Part shown: piece after piece, positions 17,940-31,200 of the stretch
Position numbering within the stretch: the stretch's first letter is position 1
Layout: each line of letters opens with the position of its first letter
NCBI GenBank assembly: GCA_965116015.1
Contig: OZ220477.1
Span: 1,116,001 to 1,180,000 of the forward strand
Source: S5-327 sp965116015
GTDB taxonomy: Bacteria > Chloroflexota > Dehalococcoidia > Lucifugimonadales > Australimonadaceae
DNA: 64,000 bases
Direction of reading: 5' to 3'
The notes under the pieces: generated by a model
What the model saw: the letters and a program-made list of their open reading frames with translations, nothing else
What the model was told of the DNA's origin: nothing
The model's database searches: none
Made by a program: the position numbers and the translations under genes

Positions 17940-18902
17940 ATGCTCAGAGGCAGACTAGGACTGGAAACGGCGCGGATACCACACGCCGACCGCCACGGAC
18001 TACTCTGGCTGTCGCGAGGAGCCCTCACAGTCCGGGACGGCGCGCTGCGCTTCGACAGACACGGCTCCCCCGGCGCTGACAGCGCGCTGGAGCCCGGCGA
18101 ATACGGCATACCCTTCCAAAGCCTCTCTATGATCCTGCTGGGCCCAGGATCCACCGTGAGCCACGACGCGCTCCGCCTGATGGCCCGGCACGGCGTCGGC
18201 CTGGTGGCCGTCGGCGAAGACGGCGTCCGGTGCTACACCGCCCCGCCCCTGATGCCCGACACCTCAGACGTCGCCCGCCGCCAGATGCGAGCCTGGGGCG
18301 ACTCCACAGGCGAGCGCATCACCATCGCGCGCAAAATGTACGCCCTCCGCCTAGGCGAAGTCCTCCCCCAAACAGACATCAACGCCCTCCGCGGAATCGA
18401 AGGCGCCCGAATGAAACGCACCTACCAGAACCTCGCCCGCAAATACGGCGTCGAATGGCGCGGACGCCTCTACGACCGAGCGCGTCCAACCGCCGGAGAC
18501 CTCCCCAACCAAACCATCAACCACGCCTCCGTCGCAGTCACAGCCGCCGCAGTCATCGCCGTAACATCCCTCGGCGCGATCCCCCAGCTCGGATTCATCC
18601 ACGAACACAGCGGCGACGCCTTCGCCCTCGACATCGCAGACCTGTACCGCGACACCATCCTCCTCCCCGCAGCATTCAAATCGGCTGCCGACATAAAGAA
18701 AAACCCCCGGCTAGACCTCGAAAGACACACCAGACGCACAACAGGCGAAATGCTGCGGACAGAGCGCGTAATCACCAGAATGATAGACCGCATCAAAGTG
18801 CTATTCCAGGACGTATCGCCCATCGAAGAGAGCGCCGACGACGAAGACCTGCCAGCAACCTGGCCCGACGAACTCCCGCTCGCCGAACCCTCCGACAACT
18901 AG
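17940..18902 (+). CDS. cas1: CRISPR integrase Cas1e
   Basis: A 320-residue protein, the catalytic subunit of the Cas1-Cas2 spacer integrase. The metal-binding residues are visible: Glu in GIEGARMKRTYQ, His in GFIHEHSGDAFALDIADLYRD and Asp in the same block. The N-terminal beta domain contains LEPGEYGIPFQSLSMILLGPG, typical for I-E Cas1. The last 35 residues are acidic and Pro-rich (SPIEESADDEDLPATWPDEL), a common tail. It is 189 bases after cas6e with its own CAAGGATG before the start, so it may have a separate promoter. cas2 is an unusual 303 bases downstream rather than overlapping. Confidence 0.96.
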   Translation: MLRGRLGLETARIPHADRHGLLWLSRGALTVRDGALRFDRHGSPGADSALEPGEYGIPFQSLSMILLGPGSTVSHDALRLMARHGVGLVAVGEDGVRCYTAPPLMPDTSDVARRQMRAWGDSTGERITIARKMYALRLGEVLPQTDINALRGIEGARMKRTYQNLARKYGVEWRGRLYDRARPTAGDLPNQTINHASVAVTAAAVIAVTSLGAIPQLGFIHEHSGDAFALDIADLYRDTILLPAAFKSAADIKKNPRLDLERHTRRTTGEMLRTERVITRMIDRIKVLFQDVSPIEESADDEDLPATWPDELPLAEPSDN

Positions 18903-19205
18903 CAGCTCACAACCTAGGAGCCCCCCCAACCAGAACAGCGCCCACAGCCCTAGGAGCCCCCCAACCAAAGCAGCCCCCACAGCCCTAAGAGAAACCCCAA
19001 CCAAAGCAGCCACCACAGCCTAAGTCACAGCAGCGCCAACGCCAACAACGAGACCCGCGAACGAGCAAGCCGCCCCGGCGCCCCACGCTTGCCGAATCCC
19101 TCTCGAACCAGCAGCTCACGACAGTACAAGACGCCCGACGAAACCGCGAACAACGCCATCCCTGGCGACTTCCGCTTACCGGAACCTCAGAACGAGTAGC
19201 AGCTC
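18903..19205. repeat. cas1-cas2 intergenic region with 35-36-bp tandem repeats
   Basis: This 303-base gap holds a tandem array with CCTAGGAG or CCTAAGAG at 18913, 18949, 18984 and 19019, a period of 35-36 bases, each unit containing CCCCAACCAAAGCAG-like sequence. At 19111-19126 lies GCAGCTCACGACAGTA, a one-base variant of the cas2 start region at 19199-19214 in which ATG has become ACG. No other gene is seen. Confidence 0.65.
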
Positions 19206-19493
19206 ATGACAGTAGTAGTAACCGTGAACGTAGAAGGCCGATACCGTGGATTCCTAGCATCGGTGATGTTGGAGATAGCAGCTGGCGTCTACACATCGCC
19301 GCAGATGACCAACGGCATCAGAGACCGGATCTGGGACGTGCTTGCCCGATGGCGCCAAGAACTAGGGAACGGCTCCATCGTAATGACATGGCGAGACCCT
19401 ACGGCGCCTGGCCTGCAGAGAATCAGGAACCTAGGAGAGCCGCCCAAAGAAATAGTAGACGCTGATGGCGTTTACCTTGTAAAGTACACATGA
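19206..19493 (+). CDS. cas2: CRISPR-associated protein Cas2e
   Basis: A 95-residue protein of the Cas2e type, the structural dimer that bridges two Cas1 dimers in the spacer integrase. The start MTVVVTVNVEGRYRGFLASV, then MLEIAAGVYTSPQMTNGIRD and GNGSIVMTWRDPTAPGLQ match the E. coli-type family, which lacks the strict metal site of other Cas2 proteins. The ribosome site is weak (GAGTAGCAGCTC before the ATG). The stop is only 50 bases from the first CRISPR repeat. The gene ends the cas operon. Confidence 0.92.
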   Translation: MTVVVTVNVEGRYRGFLASVMLEIAAGVYTSPQMTNGIRDRIWDVLARWRQELGNGSIVMTWRDPTAPGLQRIRNLGEPPKEIVDADGVYLVKYT

Positions 19494-19543
19494 CCCAAAC
19501 TACCCTCTTGGCGGCGAGCAGAGCACGCTCCTCCTCGTCAAGA
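19494..19543 (+). promoter_or_regulatory. Presumed CRISPR leader (short)
   Basis: Only 50 bases separate the cas2 stop from the first repeat, so the leader is either very short or extends into cas2. The sequence is mixed, not AT-rich. It is placed here because the opposite array end has a degenerate repeat and because the repeat orientation matches type I-E arrays transcribed away from this end. Confidence 0.5.
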
Positions 19544-22500
19544 GGTTCCCCCGCACACGCGGGGATAGACCGGAAAGGCAAGGCCTAGTGTCCACTACCG
19601 CGCTGGTTCCCCCGCACACGCGGGGATAGACCGGCGCGGCTGGAGCTGGCTGGAGCGGCCCAAGGGGTTCCCCCGCACACGCGGGGATAGACCCGGACAC
19701 GGGTAGCACCATCACCAACTGCCCGCGGTTCCCCCGCACACGCGGGGATAGACCGCTGCCCTCTAGTCTTGGAGGGCAAGGAAAGGCGGTTCCCCCGCAC
19801 ACGCGGGGATAGACCGCACAGCGCGGATTGGTGGGAGTGGTTGCGCAAGGTTCCCCCGCACACGCGGGGATAGACCCGCGGTGATCCGCCTTCAGTCCTC
19901 GCTGGAGCAGGTTCCCCCGCACACGCGGGGATAGACCGCGCCAGGCGGCCAGGAGGAAGCAGCTGCTATAGGTTCCCCCGCACACGCGGGGATAGACCGA
20001 CCCAAAGGGCCCTGAGGATCTCCCTGAGGTCGGTTCCCCCGCACACGCGGGGATAGACCCCCTCAGCCTCTCTCGTCGGTTCCTCCTCCCCCGGTTCCCC
20101 CGCACACGCGGGGATAGACCGGTTACGGGCTCCCAGTGGGTGCGCCTGGAACTGGTTCCCCCGCACACGCGGGGATAGACCGGACAGCCGAGATGAAATT
20201 CGTGAGCCATAGGAGGTTCCCCCGCACACGCGGGGATAGACCCCAGCTGCAGTGCCATTGTCCTCAACCCCCCACGGTTCCCCCGCACACGCGGGGATAG
20301 ACCGCGCAAGGGCAAGTAACCGCGTAGGTAGGGCAGGGTTCCCCCGCACACGCGGGGATAGACCGGTGGAGGTAGCGGAGCCGTAGGGGTAGGACATGGT
20401 TCCCCCGCACACGCGGGGATAGACCGGCATCCGTCGAATAGCTGCCGTGGTTGCGGTCGGTTCCCCCGCACACGCGGGGATAGACCGTATGAGTCGGTGG
20501 ACAGTTCAAGTCCAGCCCAGGTTCCCCCGCACACGCGGGGATAGACCGCCGCCGGACGAATCAATATGATCGCCCGCCTTGGTTCCCCCGCACACGCGGG
20601 GATAGACCCAGTCCAAACAGGGGTTGCATCAGCCCACCCTGGGTTCCCCCGCACACGCGGGGATAGACCCCCCCAGATGCGGAGCTTGTCTTGATTATCA
20701 CTGGTTCCCCCGCACACGCGGGGATAGACCCGCTGTCTCCGCGATGCTCGCAGGCGCCGCTGTGGTTCCCCCGCACACGCGGGGATAGACCGACGGCGCT
20801 CATCGGATCACTCTGCGGGTGGTGGGTTCCCCCGCACACGCGGGGATAGACCCGGGCCCACTGGGCGCGCCTTAAAGGCGGGTACGGTTCCCCCGCACAC
20901 GCGGGGATAGACCCCCCCCGCGGGGGGTCTGGGGCGGGATAGGCTCGGTTCCCCCGCACACGCGGGGATAGACCTCAGCTTCCCAGGCTGTCTGCGGGTC
21001 GGCATAGGGTTCCCCCGCACACGCGGGGATAGACCGAGCTATCCGCGCCTACGCGGAATATGCAAGGAGGTTCCCCCGCACACGCGGGGATAGACCCTAA
21101 GCGACGAAGCGATTATCGACGACGGGTACGGTTCCCCCGCACACGCGGGGATAGACCCGTCGCCTACCGTACCGAGCGCGCGCCTCGTCGGGTTCCCCCG
21201 CACACGCGGGGATAGACCCGAACGCCCTCCCAATCCGCGATGAGCGCGTCGGGTTCCCCCGCACACGCGGGGATAGACCCCTCGCGAACGTCGCTTTCAA
21301 CGCGAATCTAGAGGTTCCCCCGCACACGCGGGGATAGACCGCCGTTCACAGTGTCGATGACGCTGTTGATGGCGGTTCCCCCGCACACGCGGGGATAGAC
21401 CGAACTGGGATACGGTTACAAATTGGTTCAGGACGGTTCCCCCGCACACGCGGGGATAGACCTCTCCCCGCCACTGTGGGCTGTCTGGTGGAGCGGGTTC
21501 CCCCGCACACGCGGGGATAGACCGTGCTCGCGGTCGGCTAGCCGCCCCTGTATCTGGGTTCCCCCGCACACGCGGGGATAGACCGCATAGGCCGCTCTCT
21601 TTATCCGCCCTGCCTCTGGTTCCCCCGCACACGCGGGGATAGACCGGTCGTCGGGTCATTTAGCGGCTTGGCTAGCTCGGTTCCCCCGCACACGCGGGGA
21701 TAGACCCGGGCGGAATAGTGAGAGTCCAGATGAGATAGCGGTTCCCCCGCACACGCGGGGATAGACCGAGCGACGCCCATGAGCGCCTGAGGGGCGCAAC
21801 GGTTCCCCCGCACACGCGGGGATAGACCCTCGGGGTCCGCCTGCGCGGCCTCGTCGATGAGGGTTCCCCCGCACACGCGGGGATAGACCCCCGGGCTCCA
21901 CCGACCGGATAACCGCCGTCTCGGTTCCCCCGCACACGCGGGGATAGACCTCATAGAAAGCAGCCGTATCATCCGGATGGGAGGGTTCCCCCGCACACGC
22001 GGGGATAGACCCCACCTCGAAGTCAGCTCCCTCGCGAGGGAGGGGGTTCCCCCGCACACGCGGGGATAGACCCATTAGTCATAGCTAGCCCCTCCTTTCC
22101 GCGCGGGTTCCCCCGCACACGCGGGGATAGACCGCGCGTCGGCGCACGCAGTCAGCGCGGCGGCGCGGTTCCCCCGCACACGCGGGGATAGACCCTTGGG
22201 CTTTGGGTTGCGCACGCAGGAGGGCATGGTTCCCCCGCACACGCGGGGATAGACCCCTCCGGCTCCGCTCGCAGTCGAGCGTCTGGGGGGTTCCCCCGCA
22301 CACGCGGGGATAGACCCCGAGCGCGGGAGATTCTCGCGGGAAACGTCGGGGTTCCCCCGCACACGCGGGGATAGACCCTCGGATATGCGGAAGCGCGGCT
22401 CGACGCGCTCGGTTCCCCCGCACACGCGGGGATAGACCGCGGCGATCGTCCACAGCACGCTGCTCGATACGGGTTCCCCCGCACACGCGGGGATAGACCC

Positions 22501-25137
22501 CCTTACGCGCTCAACTGGCGCGCCCGCGTTCGGGTTCCCCCGCACACGCGGGGATAGACCGCAGCCTACGACGCCGATGGAGAGCCTGGGCACGGTTCCC
22601 CCGCACACGCGGGGATAGACCGGATTCGCGCGCGTAGGGGGGGGGGGGGGGTTCCCCCGCACACGCGGGGATAGACCCGACTATCGGCGTACGTGCGAAC
22701 GATTTGAGTCGGTTCCCCCGCACACGCGGGGATAGACCCGCATGACCCCCCCCCCCCCCCCCCCCCACCCCACTTGCGGTTCCCCCGCACACGCGGGGGA
22801 TAGACCCCTGGGCTTTGGGCTGCGCACGCAGGAGGGCATGGTTCCCCCGCACACGCGGGGATAGACCGCGCGGCGGCGTCGACGCCTTTGCGCGTATCAC
22901 GGTTCCCCCGCACACGCGGGGATAGACCTCGTTCGTGCGTACAACGCCGCCCAGTTAGGGCGGTTCCCCCGCACACGCGGGGATAGACCTCACAGGACGC
23001 CGCGCGTAAGCGCGGCAAGCGTGGTTCCCCCGCACACGCGGGGATAGACCGTCCTCGAACCGCCCCTCGATGCGCACAAACCGGGTTCCCCCGCACACGC
23101 GGGGATAGACCCTCACGACCCTGGCGGCTATCACCGACCGCCAGGGTTCCCCCGCACACGCGGGGATAGACCCGCCGCGGGGGCCCAGGGTGGCTAAGGG
23201 GCGGCGGTTCCCCCGCACACGCGGGGATAGACCCGCGCGGCGCAGGACCAACGGATTCGCGCGCGTGGTTCCCCCGCACACGCGGGGATAGACCGTGGGC
23301 GCGGACGTCCAGCGAGCGCCTGTGCGGGGTTCCCCCGCACACGCGGGGATAGACCGACCCCATCCGCCACGAGGCCTATCGCGAGCGCGGTTCCCCCGCA
23401 CACGCGGGGATAGACCCTGCGCCCAGGCCCTCCGCGCCTACGGGCGCGGGGTTCCCCCGCACACGCGGGGATAGACCGTTAGCGCGCTTTACGGGCCCGT
23501 TCGATAGCCTGGTTCCCCCGCACACGCGGGGATAGACCCCGGGCTTAGTGCGCACTAAGTCGGCGCGTTAGGGTTCCCCCGCACACGCGGGGATAGACCC
23601 TTCTTCCGCTTAGCCTTAGCCTCGCCCGATAGGGTTCCCCCGCACACGCGGGGATAGACCCCTCGCTCTCGATATCGCGCAGCTCCGTTGCCGGGTTCCC
23701 CCGCACACGCGGGGATAGACCTGGGAGGGCTCACTGCTGGAGTAGTGGGGCTAGGGTTCCCCCGCACACGCGGGGATAGACCCAGCCCAATGATTGCCGT
23801 CAGCACGTTGACGCGGGTTCCCCCGCACACGCGGGGATAGACCTGGCGCGCCGGTGAGCTCGGACCCGGCGCCGTGGGTTCCCCCGCACACGCGGGGATA
23901 GACCCCAGTGGGGGGAGCCGCCACGCGCCGCGCGTGGGGTTCCCCCGCACACGCGGGGATAGACCGCCTCCGCCCTCATCGACACACTGCGCGGCGACGG
24001 TTCCCCCGCACACGCGGGGATAGACCCTACACCGTGCGCGCCACCGGCGCCGCGCTACGGGTTCCCCCGCACACGCGGGGATAGACCCGAAATCTCGGCC
24101 AGTATTTCCGCGAGTGCGCCGGTTCCCCCGCACACGCGGGGATAGACCCTGCGCCCAGGCCCTCCGCGCCTACGGGCGCGGGGTTCCCCCGCACACGCGG
24201 GGATAGACCCTCGGGGTCGGCCTGCGCGGCCTCGTCGATGAGGGTTCCCCCGCACACGCGGGGATAGACCGTTCGCAAGCCCTTCTGGCGACGGCTTGGA
24301 CGTGGTTCCCCCGCACACGCGGGGATAGACCGCAGTCGGTGATGTGAGCGCCGTGCTGGGTGTAGGTTCCCCCGCACACGCGGGGATAGACCGGGAGACC
24401 CAGGACCCACCGGCGCCGCGGGCGCGGTTCCCCCGCACACGCGGGGATAGACCCTGCGCTACGCGTCGGGCTCGCTGATGAAGGAGGGTTCCCCCGCACA
24501 CGCGGGGATAGACCTTGGCTAGTCATCGCTTGCGCCTGCTAGCTCTCGGTTCCCCCGCACACGCGGGGATAGACCGTGGAGTCCCGTTCCGCTGTCGTAG
24601 GCTAGCTCGGTTCCCCCGCACACGCGGGGATAGACCGTCGAAGCCCCCGCCCCCGCCCCCGTCCTCGACGGTTCCCCCGCACACGCGGGGATAGACCCCG
24701 CTGGAGACGCCCCTGTACGAAGTGTTGGAGGGTTCCCCCGCACACGCGGGGATAGACCCTCCCGCAGACTGAGCATTACATCGCGACGATGGGTTCCCCC
24801 GCACACGCGGGGATAGACCCTACACTCATCATTTGCGATGGGTGGGCGAGCTGGTTCCCCCGCACACGCGGGGATAGACCTGGGACTGGGTGGGCTGGTG
24901 GGGACGATGGGGCGGTTCCCCCGCACACGCGGGGATAGACCCCTGCTCAAGGCCGCAAGCGATTTCTACGCCGAGGTTCCCCCGCACACGCGGGGATAGA
25001 CCCAGCTTCATCTCCCACATCGACCCCCCCGACCCGGTTCCCCCGCACACGCGGGGATAGACCGCGCCCCCCCGCCGGCGCCACTCCGCTCTAGTGGGTT
25101 CCCCCGCACACGCGGGGATAGACCTGGGCGCGCTGGC

Positions 25138-25224
25138 GCTGTTCCTGTGGCGTATAGGGTTCCCGTACAGGTAACGCTGAACTGTGCTGCTGTAGAGGCT
25201 GTTCCTGTGGCGTATAGGGTTCCC
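25138..25224 (+). repeat. Out-of-register 60-bp unit within the array
   Basis: A 27-base segment (the last 20 bases of a spacer plus the first 7 bases of the repeat, GGTTCCC) occurs identically at 25138-25164 and 25198-25224. Between the copies, 25165-25197, lies a 33-base unique sequence, exactly spacer length. The intact remainder of the repeat follows only the second copy. The 60-base insertion therefore looks like spacer integration at a wrong target with target-site duplication. Confidence 0.85.
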
Positions 25225-28200
25225 CCGCACACGCGGGGATAGACCCTAATCCCGCCGAATGGATCCCCTTCGGCGCTAGGTTCCCCCGCACACGCGGGGA
25301 TAGACCTCCGGAGCGCACGGAGCGGGGGGGCTATCCCCGGGTTCCCCCGCACACGCGGGGATAGACCCGGCGCGCCGCTCGGCGTAATGTCCGAGTCGCA
25401 GGTTCCCCCGCACACGCGGGGATAGACCCGCACGACGCGCTACTCGTAGCGCGCCGCGCCGGGTTCCCCCGCACACGCGGGGATAGACCCGCCGCCCCGG
25501 GGTGGGGCGGCGCGGGTTGCAAGGTTCCCCCGCACACGCGGGGATAGACCCACCAGAGGCAGAGGCACGAGACGATAGGAATAGGTTCCCCCGCACACGC
25601 GGGGATAGACCTTTAGATCCGACGAGGAAGCCGAGGAGCCGCAGGGTTCCCCCGCACACGCGGGGATAGACCCTGGACAGCGACAGGCCCACGACAGAGG
25701 CGGAGGGTTCCCCCGCACACGCGGGGATAGACCTCGAGGAGCGCACAAGGGAGAGCATAGCGCAGGGGTTCCCCCGCACACGCGGGGATAGACCCGGCCC
25801 GCTGGAGGAGGATGTGAGCGTGCACAGGGTTCCCCCGCACACGCGGGGATAGACCCGCGCCGCTACGCCTACCACTGCACCTGCGGCGTGGTTCCCCCGC
25901 ACACGCGGGGATAGACCCTCTCTTTCAAATCCGTCATGGAATCGGTGAACGGTTCCCCCGCACACGCGGGGATAGACCACATAGATGGACATCCCGAACG
26001 CGACCGACAGCGGTTCCCCCGCACACGCGGGGATAGACCGGCTCGGCGCCCGTTTCAGAGTGGGCGCGGACAGGTTCCCCCGCACACGCGGGGATAGACC
26101 CTGCGGCTGCAGCGTGTGCGTCACGCGCCGGTTGGTTCCCCCGCACACGCGGGGATAGACCTCACGCGCGACGAGGAGCGCTGCCAGGGGATGCGGTTCC
26201 CCCGCACACGCGGGGATAGACCCTGCGAGCCGACCTGACCTCGGCGCTCAACGCCGGTTCCCCCGCACACGCGGGGATAGACCGGTGTAGGAACGCTGAT
26301 CAACGGGCTCACTGGGGGTTCCCCCGCACACGCGGGGATAGACCGCTTCCCTGCGCGTAAGCGTCGATGTGTCCCCCGGTTCCCCCGCACACGCGGGGAT
26401 AGACCTTCGTGCGTAGCGCACCATGGGCGGCGGCATTGGGTTCCCCCGCACACGCGGGGATAGACCCATCACAGGTGCAGCCCAATCTGCAGATTTCACG
26501 GTTCCCCCGCACACGCGGGGATAGACCGCCCGTGTTCGAGCCGTACGGATCGGGTAGGCAGGTTCCCCCGCACACGCGGGGATAGACCGCGAAATTTGGG
26601 CCAATATTTTCGCGAGTGCGCGGTTCCCCCGCACACGCGGGGATAGACCCGCGCTAAGAGGTATCAGCGCGGGCGCGACGACGGTTCCCCCGCACACGCG
26701 GGGATAGACCCCAACGCTCGAAGCGTAAGCGCGTCAAGGGCGCGGTTCCCCCGCACACGCGGGGATAGACCCACGGCGCGCTACGGGGGAGACGCCTACA
26801 AGCCGGTTCCCCCGCACACGCGGGGATAGACCCCAGTGGGGGGAGCCGCCGCTCGCAGAGCTGGTGGTTCCCCCGCACACGCGGGGATAGACCGGACGAG
26901 GCTCTCGAATACTGGGAACAGATACAGGTTCCCCCGCACACGCGGGGATAGACCTGTTGCTATAGGGGGTGGATGATGGGCTGGTGGGGTTCCCCCGCAC
27001 ACGCGGGGATAGACCGCACCAAGCACTACGACGGACCGGAGGTGTAGAGGTTCCCCCGCACACGCGGGGATAGACCCGGGGGGACGGTCATCGGGCGGAT
27101 GCTCTCCAGGGTTCCCCCGCACACGCGGGGATAGACCTTCCAATGTCGGGCCTCGACGGCTTGCTAAGGGGGTTCCCCCGCACACGCGGGGATAGACCGT
27201 TCCTCTTGACGCTCTCAATGGTGGGCCCAGCGGTTCCCCCGCACACGCGGGGATAGACCCTCACGACCCTGGCGGCTATCACCGACCGCCAGGGTTCCCC
27301 CGCACACGCGGGGATAGACCGAGCTGCGCGCACCTGCACAGTGGCGCCCTCAGGGTTCCCCCGCACACGCGGGGATAGACCTCACGCCCAGCTGATGCGC
27401 TATAGCAACCGCCCGGTTCCCCCGCACACGCGGGGATAGACCCAGCCTCATCTCCCACATCGACCCCCCCGACCCGGTTCCCCCGCACACGCGGGGATAG
27501 ACCCCTGGGGCGGGGGGAGAGCGGCGTGGCGCGCGAGGTTCCCCCGCACACGCGGGGATAGACCGCTCGCAAGCCCTCCTGGCAACGGCTTGGACGTGGT
27601 TCCCCCGCACACGCGGGGATAGACCCCTATGCCCTCCTTTCGGCGTCCAACCCCTTTGGGTTCCCCCGCACACGCGGGGATAGACCGTGCCCTCTGTGCC
27701 ACGCCCCCGCTGCTGGCGAGGTTCCCCCGCACACGCGGGGATAGACCGCGGAGTCCCGTTCCGGCGTAGTAGGCTAGCTCGGTTCCCCCGCACACGCGGG
27801 GATAGACCACACCCCGCGACTAGGACGATCGCAGTAATCCAGGTTCCCCCGCACACGCGGGGATAGACCCAGTACTACGCCGCGCAAGGCGGCGCAAGGC
27901 GGGGTTCCCCCGCACACGCGGGGATAGACCCGCACCGGCGCCCCCCCAGCAGGCACTGACGACGGTTCCCCCGCACACGCGGGGATAGACCGCCGCGCGC
28001 GCGCGATTTGATGGGTAGGCGCACGGTTCCCCCGCACACGCGGGGATAGACCGTACTCATCGACGGCGTAGAGGACCCCCTCATCGGTTCCCCCGCACAC
28101 GCGGGGATAGACCGCGATGCTTCGTGCGCCATCGACTCGGTGATGCGGTTCCCCCGCACACGCGGGGATAGACCTCGACGGCGGGGGCGTCTTGCGTGGC

Positions 28201-31200
28201 GGCATAGGGTTCCCCCGCACACGCGGGGATAGACCCGCACTCATCTCCCACATCGACCCCCCCGACCCGGTTCCCCCGCACACGCGGGGATAGACCATAG
28301 TGACGATGACGGGAGCCGAAGTCGAACAGGGTTCCCCCGCACACGCGGGGATAGACCTGGCGCGCCGGGGAGCTCGGACCCGGCGCCGTGGGTTCCCCCG
28401 CACACGCGGGGATAGACCGCCGCCTGCTCGGAGTAACGCGGGGGCGCCGCGGGTTCCCCCGCACACGCGGGGATAGACCTACGCACATCTCCCAGCAGCG
28501 CCGCGACGACTAGGTTCCCCCGCACACGCGGGGATAGACCGCGGCGCGAGGTTGGGGCTGGCTTGAGTGAGGGGGTTCCCCCGCACACGCGGGGATAGAC
28601 CTCCCTGCAGCGGTATTCCCCGAAATTCCGCCTCGGTTCCCCCGCACACGCGGGGATAGACCTCTACATCCAGGGAGCGACCAGCCTTATGAGTGGGTTC
28701 CCCCGCACACGCGGGGATAGACCCGGCGTCTACTGGACCAGGCCCTATGTGCGGCTGGTTCCCCCGCACACGCGGGGATAGACCGCGCGTCGGCGCAATC
28801 GCTCAAAGCGCGCGCCCGGTTCCCCCGCACACGCGGGGATAGACCCCCCCCGCCTTCGAGGCGGGGGAGCAGGGGGAGGGTTCCCCCGCACACGCGGGGA
28901 TAGACCCCTCGACGAGCTGCGCGACCACCTCGACTTCCTGGTTCCCCCGCACACGCGGGGATAGACCTCACGAGCCGAGAGGACAGAGACCATAGCGCAC
29001 GGTTCCCCCGCACACGCGGGGATAGACCCATCATCCAGACTACACCCGAGCCGCGCCGCTTGGTTCCCCCGCACACGCGGGGATAGACCCTTGCGCCGCG
29101 GCATTGGGTAGTGTAGGTTGGAGGTTCCCCCGCACACGCGGGGATAGACCGCTTTTCCGTGGAGCCCTGTCTGAGGAGGGAGGGGTTCCCCCGCACACGC
29201 GGGGATAGACCTGCAGGTGATCCCCCACCGCGCCCACCAGGAGGGGTTCCCCCGCACACGCGGGGATAGACGCGGCGAGCTACGGGGGAGACGCCTACAA
29301 GCCGGGGTTCCCCCGCACACGCGGGGATAGACCCTAGCCAGCCTGCTAGCCCTCGGTCGGCTACGGGGTTCCCCCGCACACGCGGGGATAGACCTGTGAT
29401 GGCTGGACGCCCCGCGATTTACTTCACGGTTCCCCCGCACACGCGGGGATAGACCTGGCGGGCGTCGCGATGAGTAGGCTACAGGGCAGGTTCCCCCGCA
29501 CACGCGGGGATAGACCCGCCGCGCACCTCACCCGTCCCCCCCGCGCGCAGGTTCCCCCGCACACGCGGGGATAGACCGTCCAGGGGCGCCAAGCCGTTGT
29601 TCGAGCCGTAGGTTCCCCCGCACACGCGGGGATAGACCCCCCCTACGGGGGGTCCGGTGGGGATAGGCTCCGGTTCCCCCGCACACGCGGGGATAGACCT
29701 CGGGTTGACCCTCGCGCGCGGCGCGCTTGTGGGGTTCCCCCGCACACGCGGGGATAGACCTCACGCTCGACTCGATGAGCGCGCTGGCTGCAGGGTTCCC
29801 CCGCACACGCGGGGATAGACCCGTCACCGAGCTGCTGCGCGCGCTCCGTCCACGGGTTCCCCCGCACACGCGGGGATAGACCCCCGCTGCACCGGTCCAT
29901 AGCTGTCTGCACAAAGGTTCCCCCGCACACGCGGGGATAGACCTCTGGGCTTTGGGTTGCGCACGCAGGAGGGCATGGTTCCCCCGCACACGCGGGGATA
30001 GACCCGCCCGCTCGCCCGCTCGCCATCCTGCGCCTCCGGTTCCCCCGCACACGCGGGGATAGACCGCACGGAGGGGAGCCGTACGCGTTCGCGTAGCGGG
30101 TTCCCCCGCACACGCGGGGATAGACCGGCGGCAGCTTCACCGATAGAGGCAGTGACCAGGGTTCCCCCGCACACGCGGGGATAGACCCCCACGATGGGGG
30201 ATATGGTGATGAGCACGGGGGGTTCCCCCGCACACGCGGGGATAGACCCCCCTCAAGCAGGGAGAGCGCATCGAGAGCATCGGTTCCCCCGCACACGCGG
30301 GGATAGACCCCTGGAGGCGCATTTTGGATACAGTACGGCACCGGTTCCCCCGCACACGCGGGGATAGACCCACCGCAGGAGTGGAGAAGGAGGCCCACAA
30401 CTTGGTTCCCCCGCACACGCGGGGATAGACCCTGGATGGCGGTCTCGGCTCCCTGGTCCATCCTGGTTCCCCCGCACACGCGGGGATAGACCCTTTATCG
30501 AGGCGGATACTCTCAAGGGGGATGCGGTTCCCCCGCACACGCGGGGATAGACCCGACTACTCGCGCCGACCGGCGGGGATGGGTAGGGTTCCCCCGCACA
30601 CGCGGGGATAGACCCGAGCAGCAGCGGGCGCACTGGGAGCGCACGCGGGTTCCCCCGCACACGCGGGGATAGACCACGGCGTCAAGGCTCCGAATATGAG
30701 CGTCGACGGGTTCCCCCGCACACGCGGGGATAGACCCCCTTACGCGCTCAACGGGCGCGTCGGCGTTCGGGTTCCCCCGCACACGCGGGGATAGACCCCG
30801 CACTCCCCCAGTCGCGATTCAGCACCACCAGGTTCCCCCGCACACGCGGGGATAGACCGTACAAAGGCGCGTCGCTCCTGGAGATGATGAAGGTTCCCCC
30901 GCACACGCGGGGATAGACCGCTGCTGGGATACCCCCCGTGTTCGGGGAGTCCGGTTCCCCCGCACACGCGGGGATAGACCCCGCGCGCGCATCCCCTGGG
31001 GTGAGATATCCAAGGTTCCCCCGCACACGCGGGGATAGACCTCCTCATCCGTGCGTGGGGGCTCCCCCTCGTGCGGTTCCCCCGCACACGCGGGGATAGA
31101 CCTCCTTTGGTCCTGCGCCGCGCCGTTCGGCGCGCGGTTCCCCCGCACACGCGGGGATAGACCTGAGCAGCGGACCTACGCCGCGAACGCGCGGCGGGTT

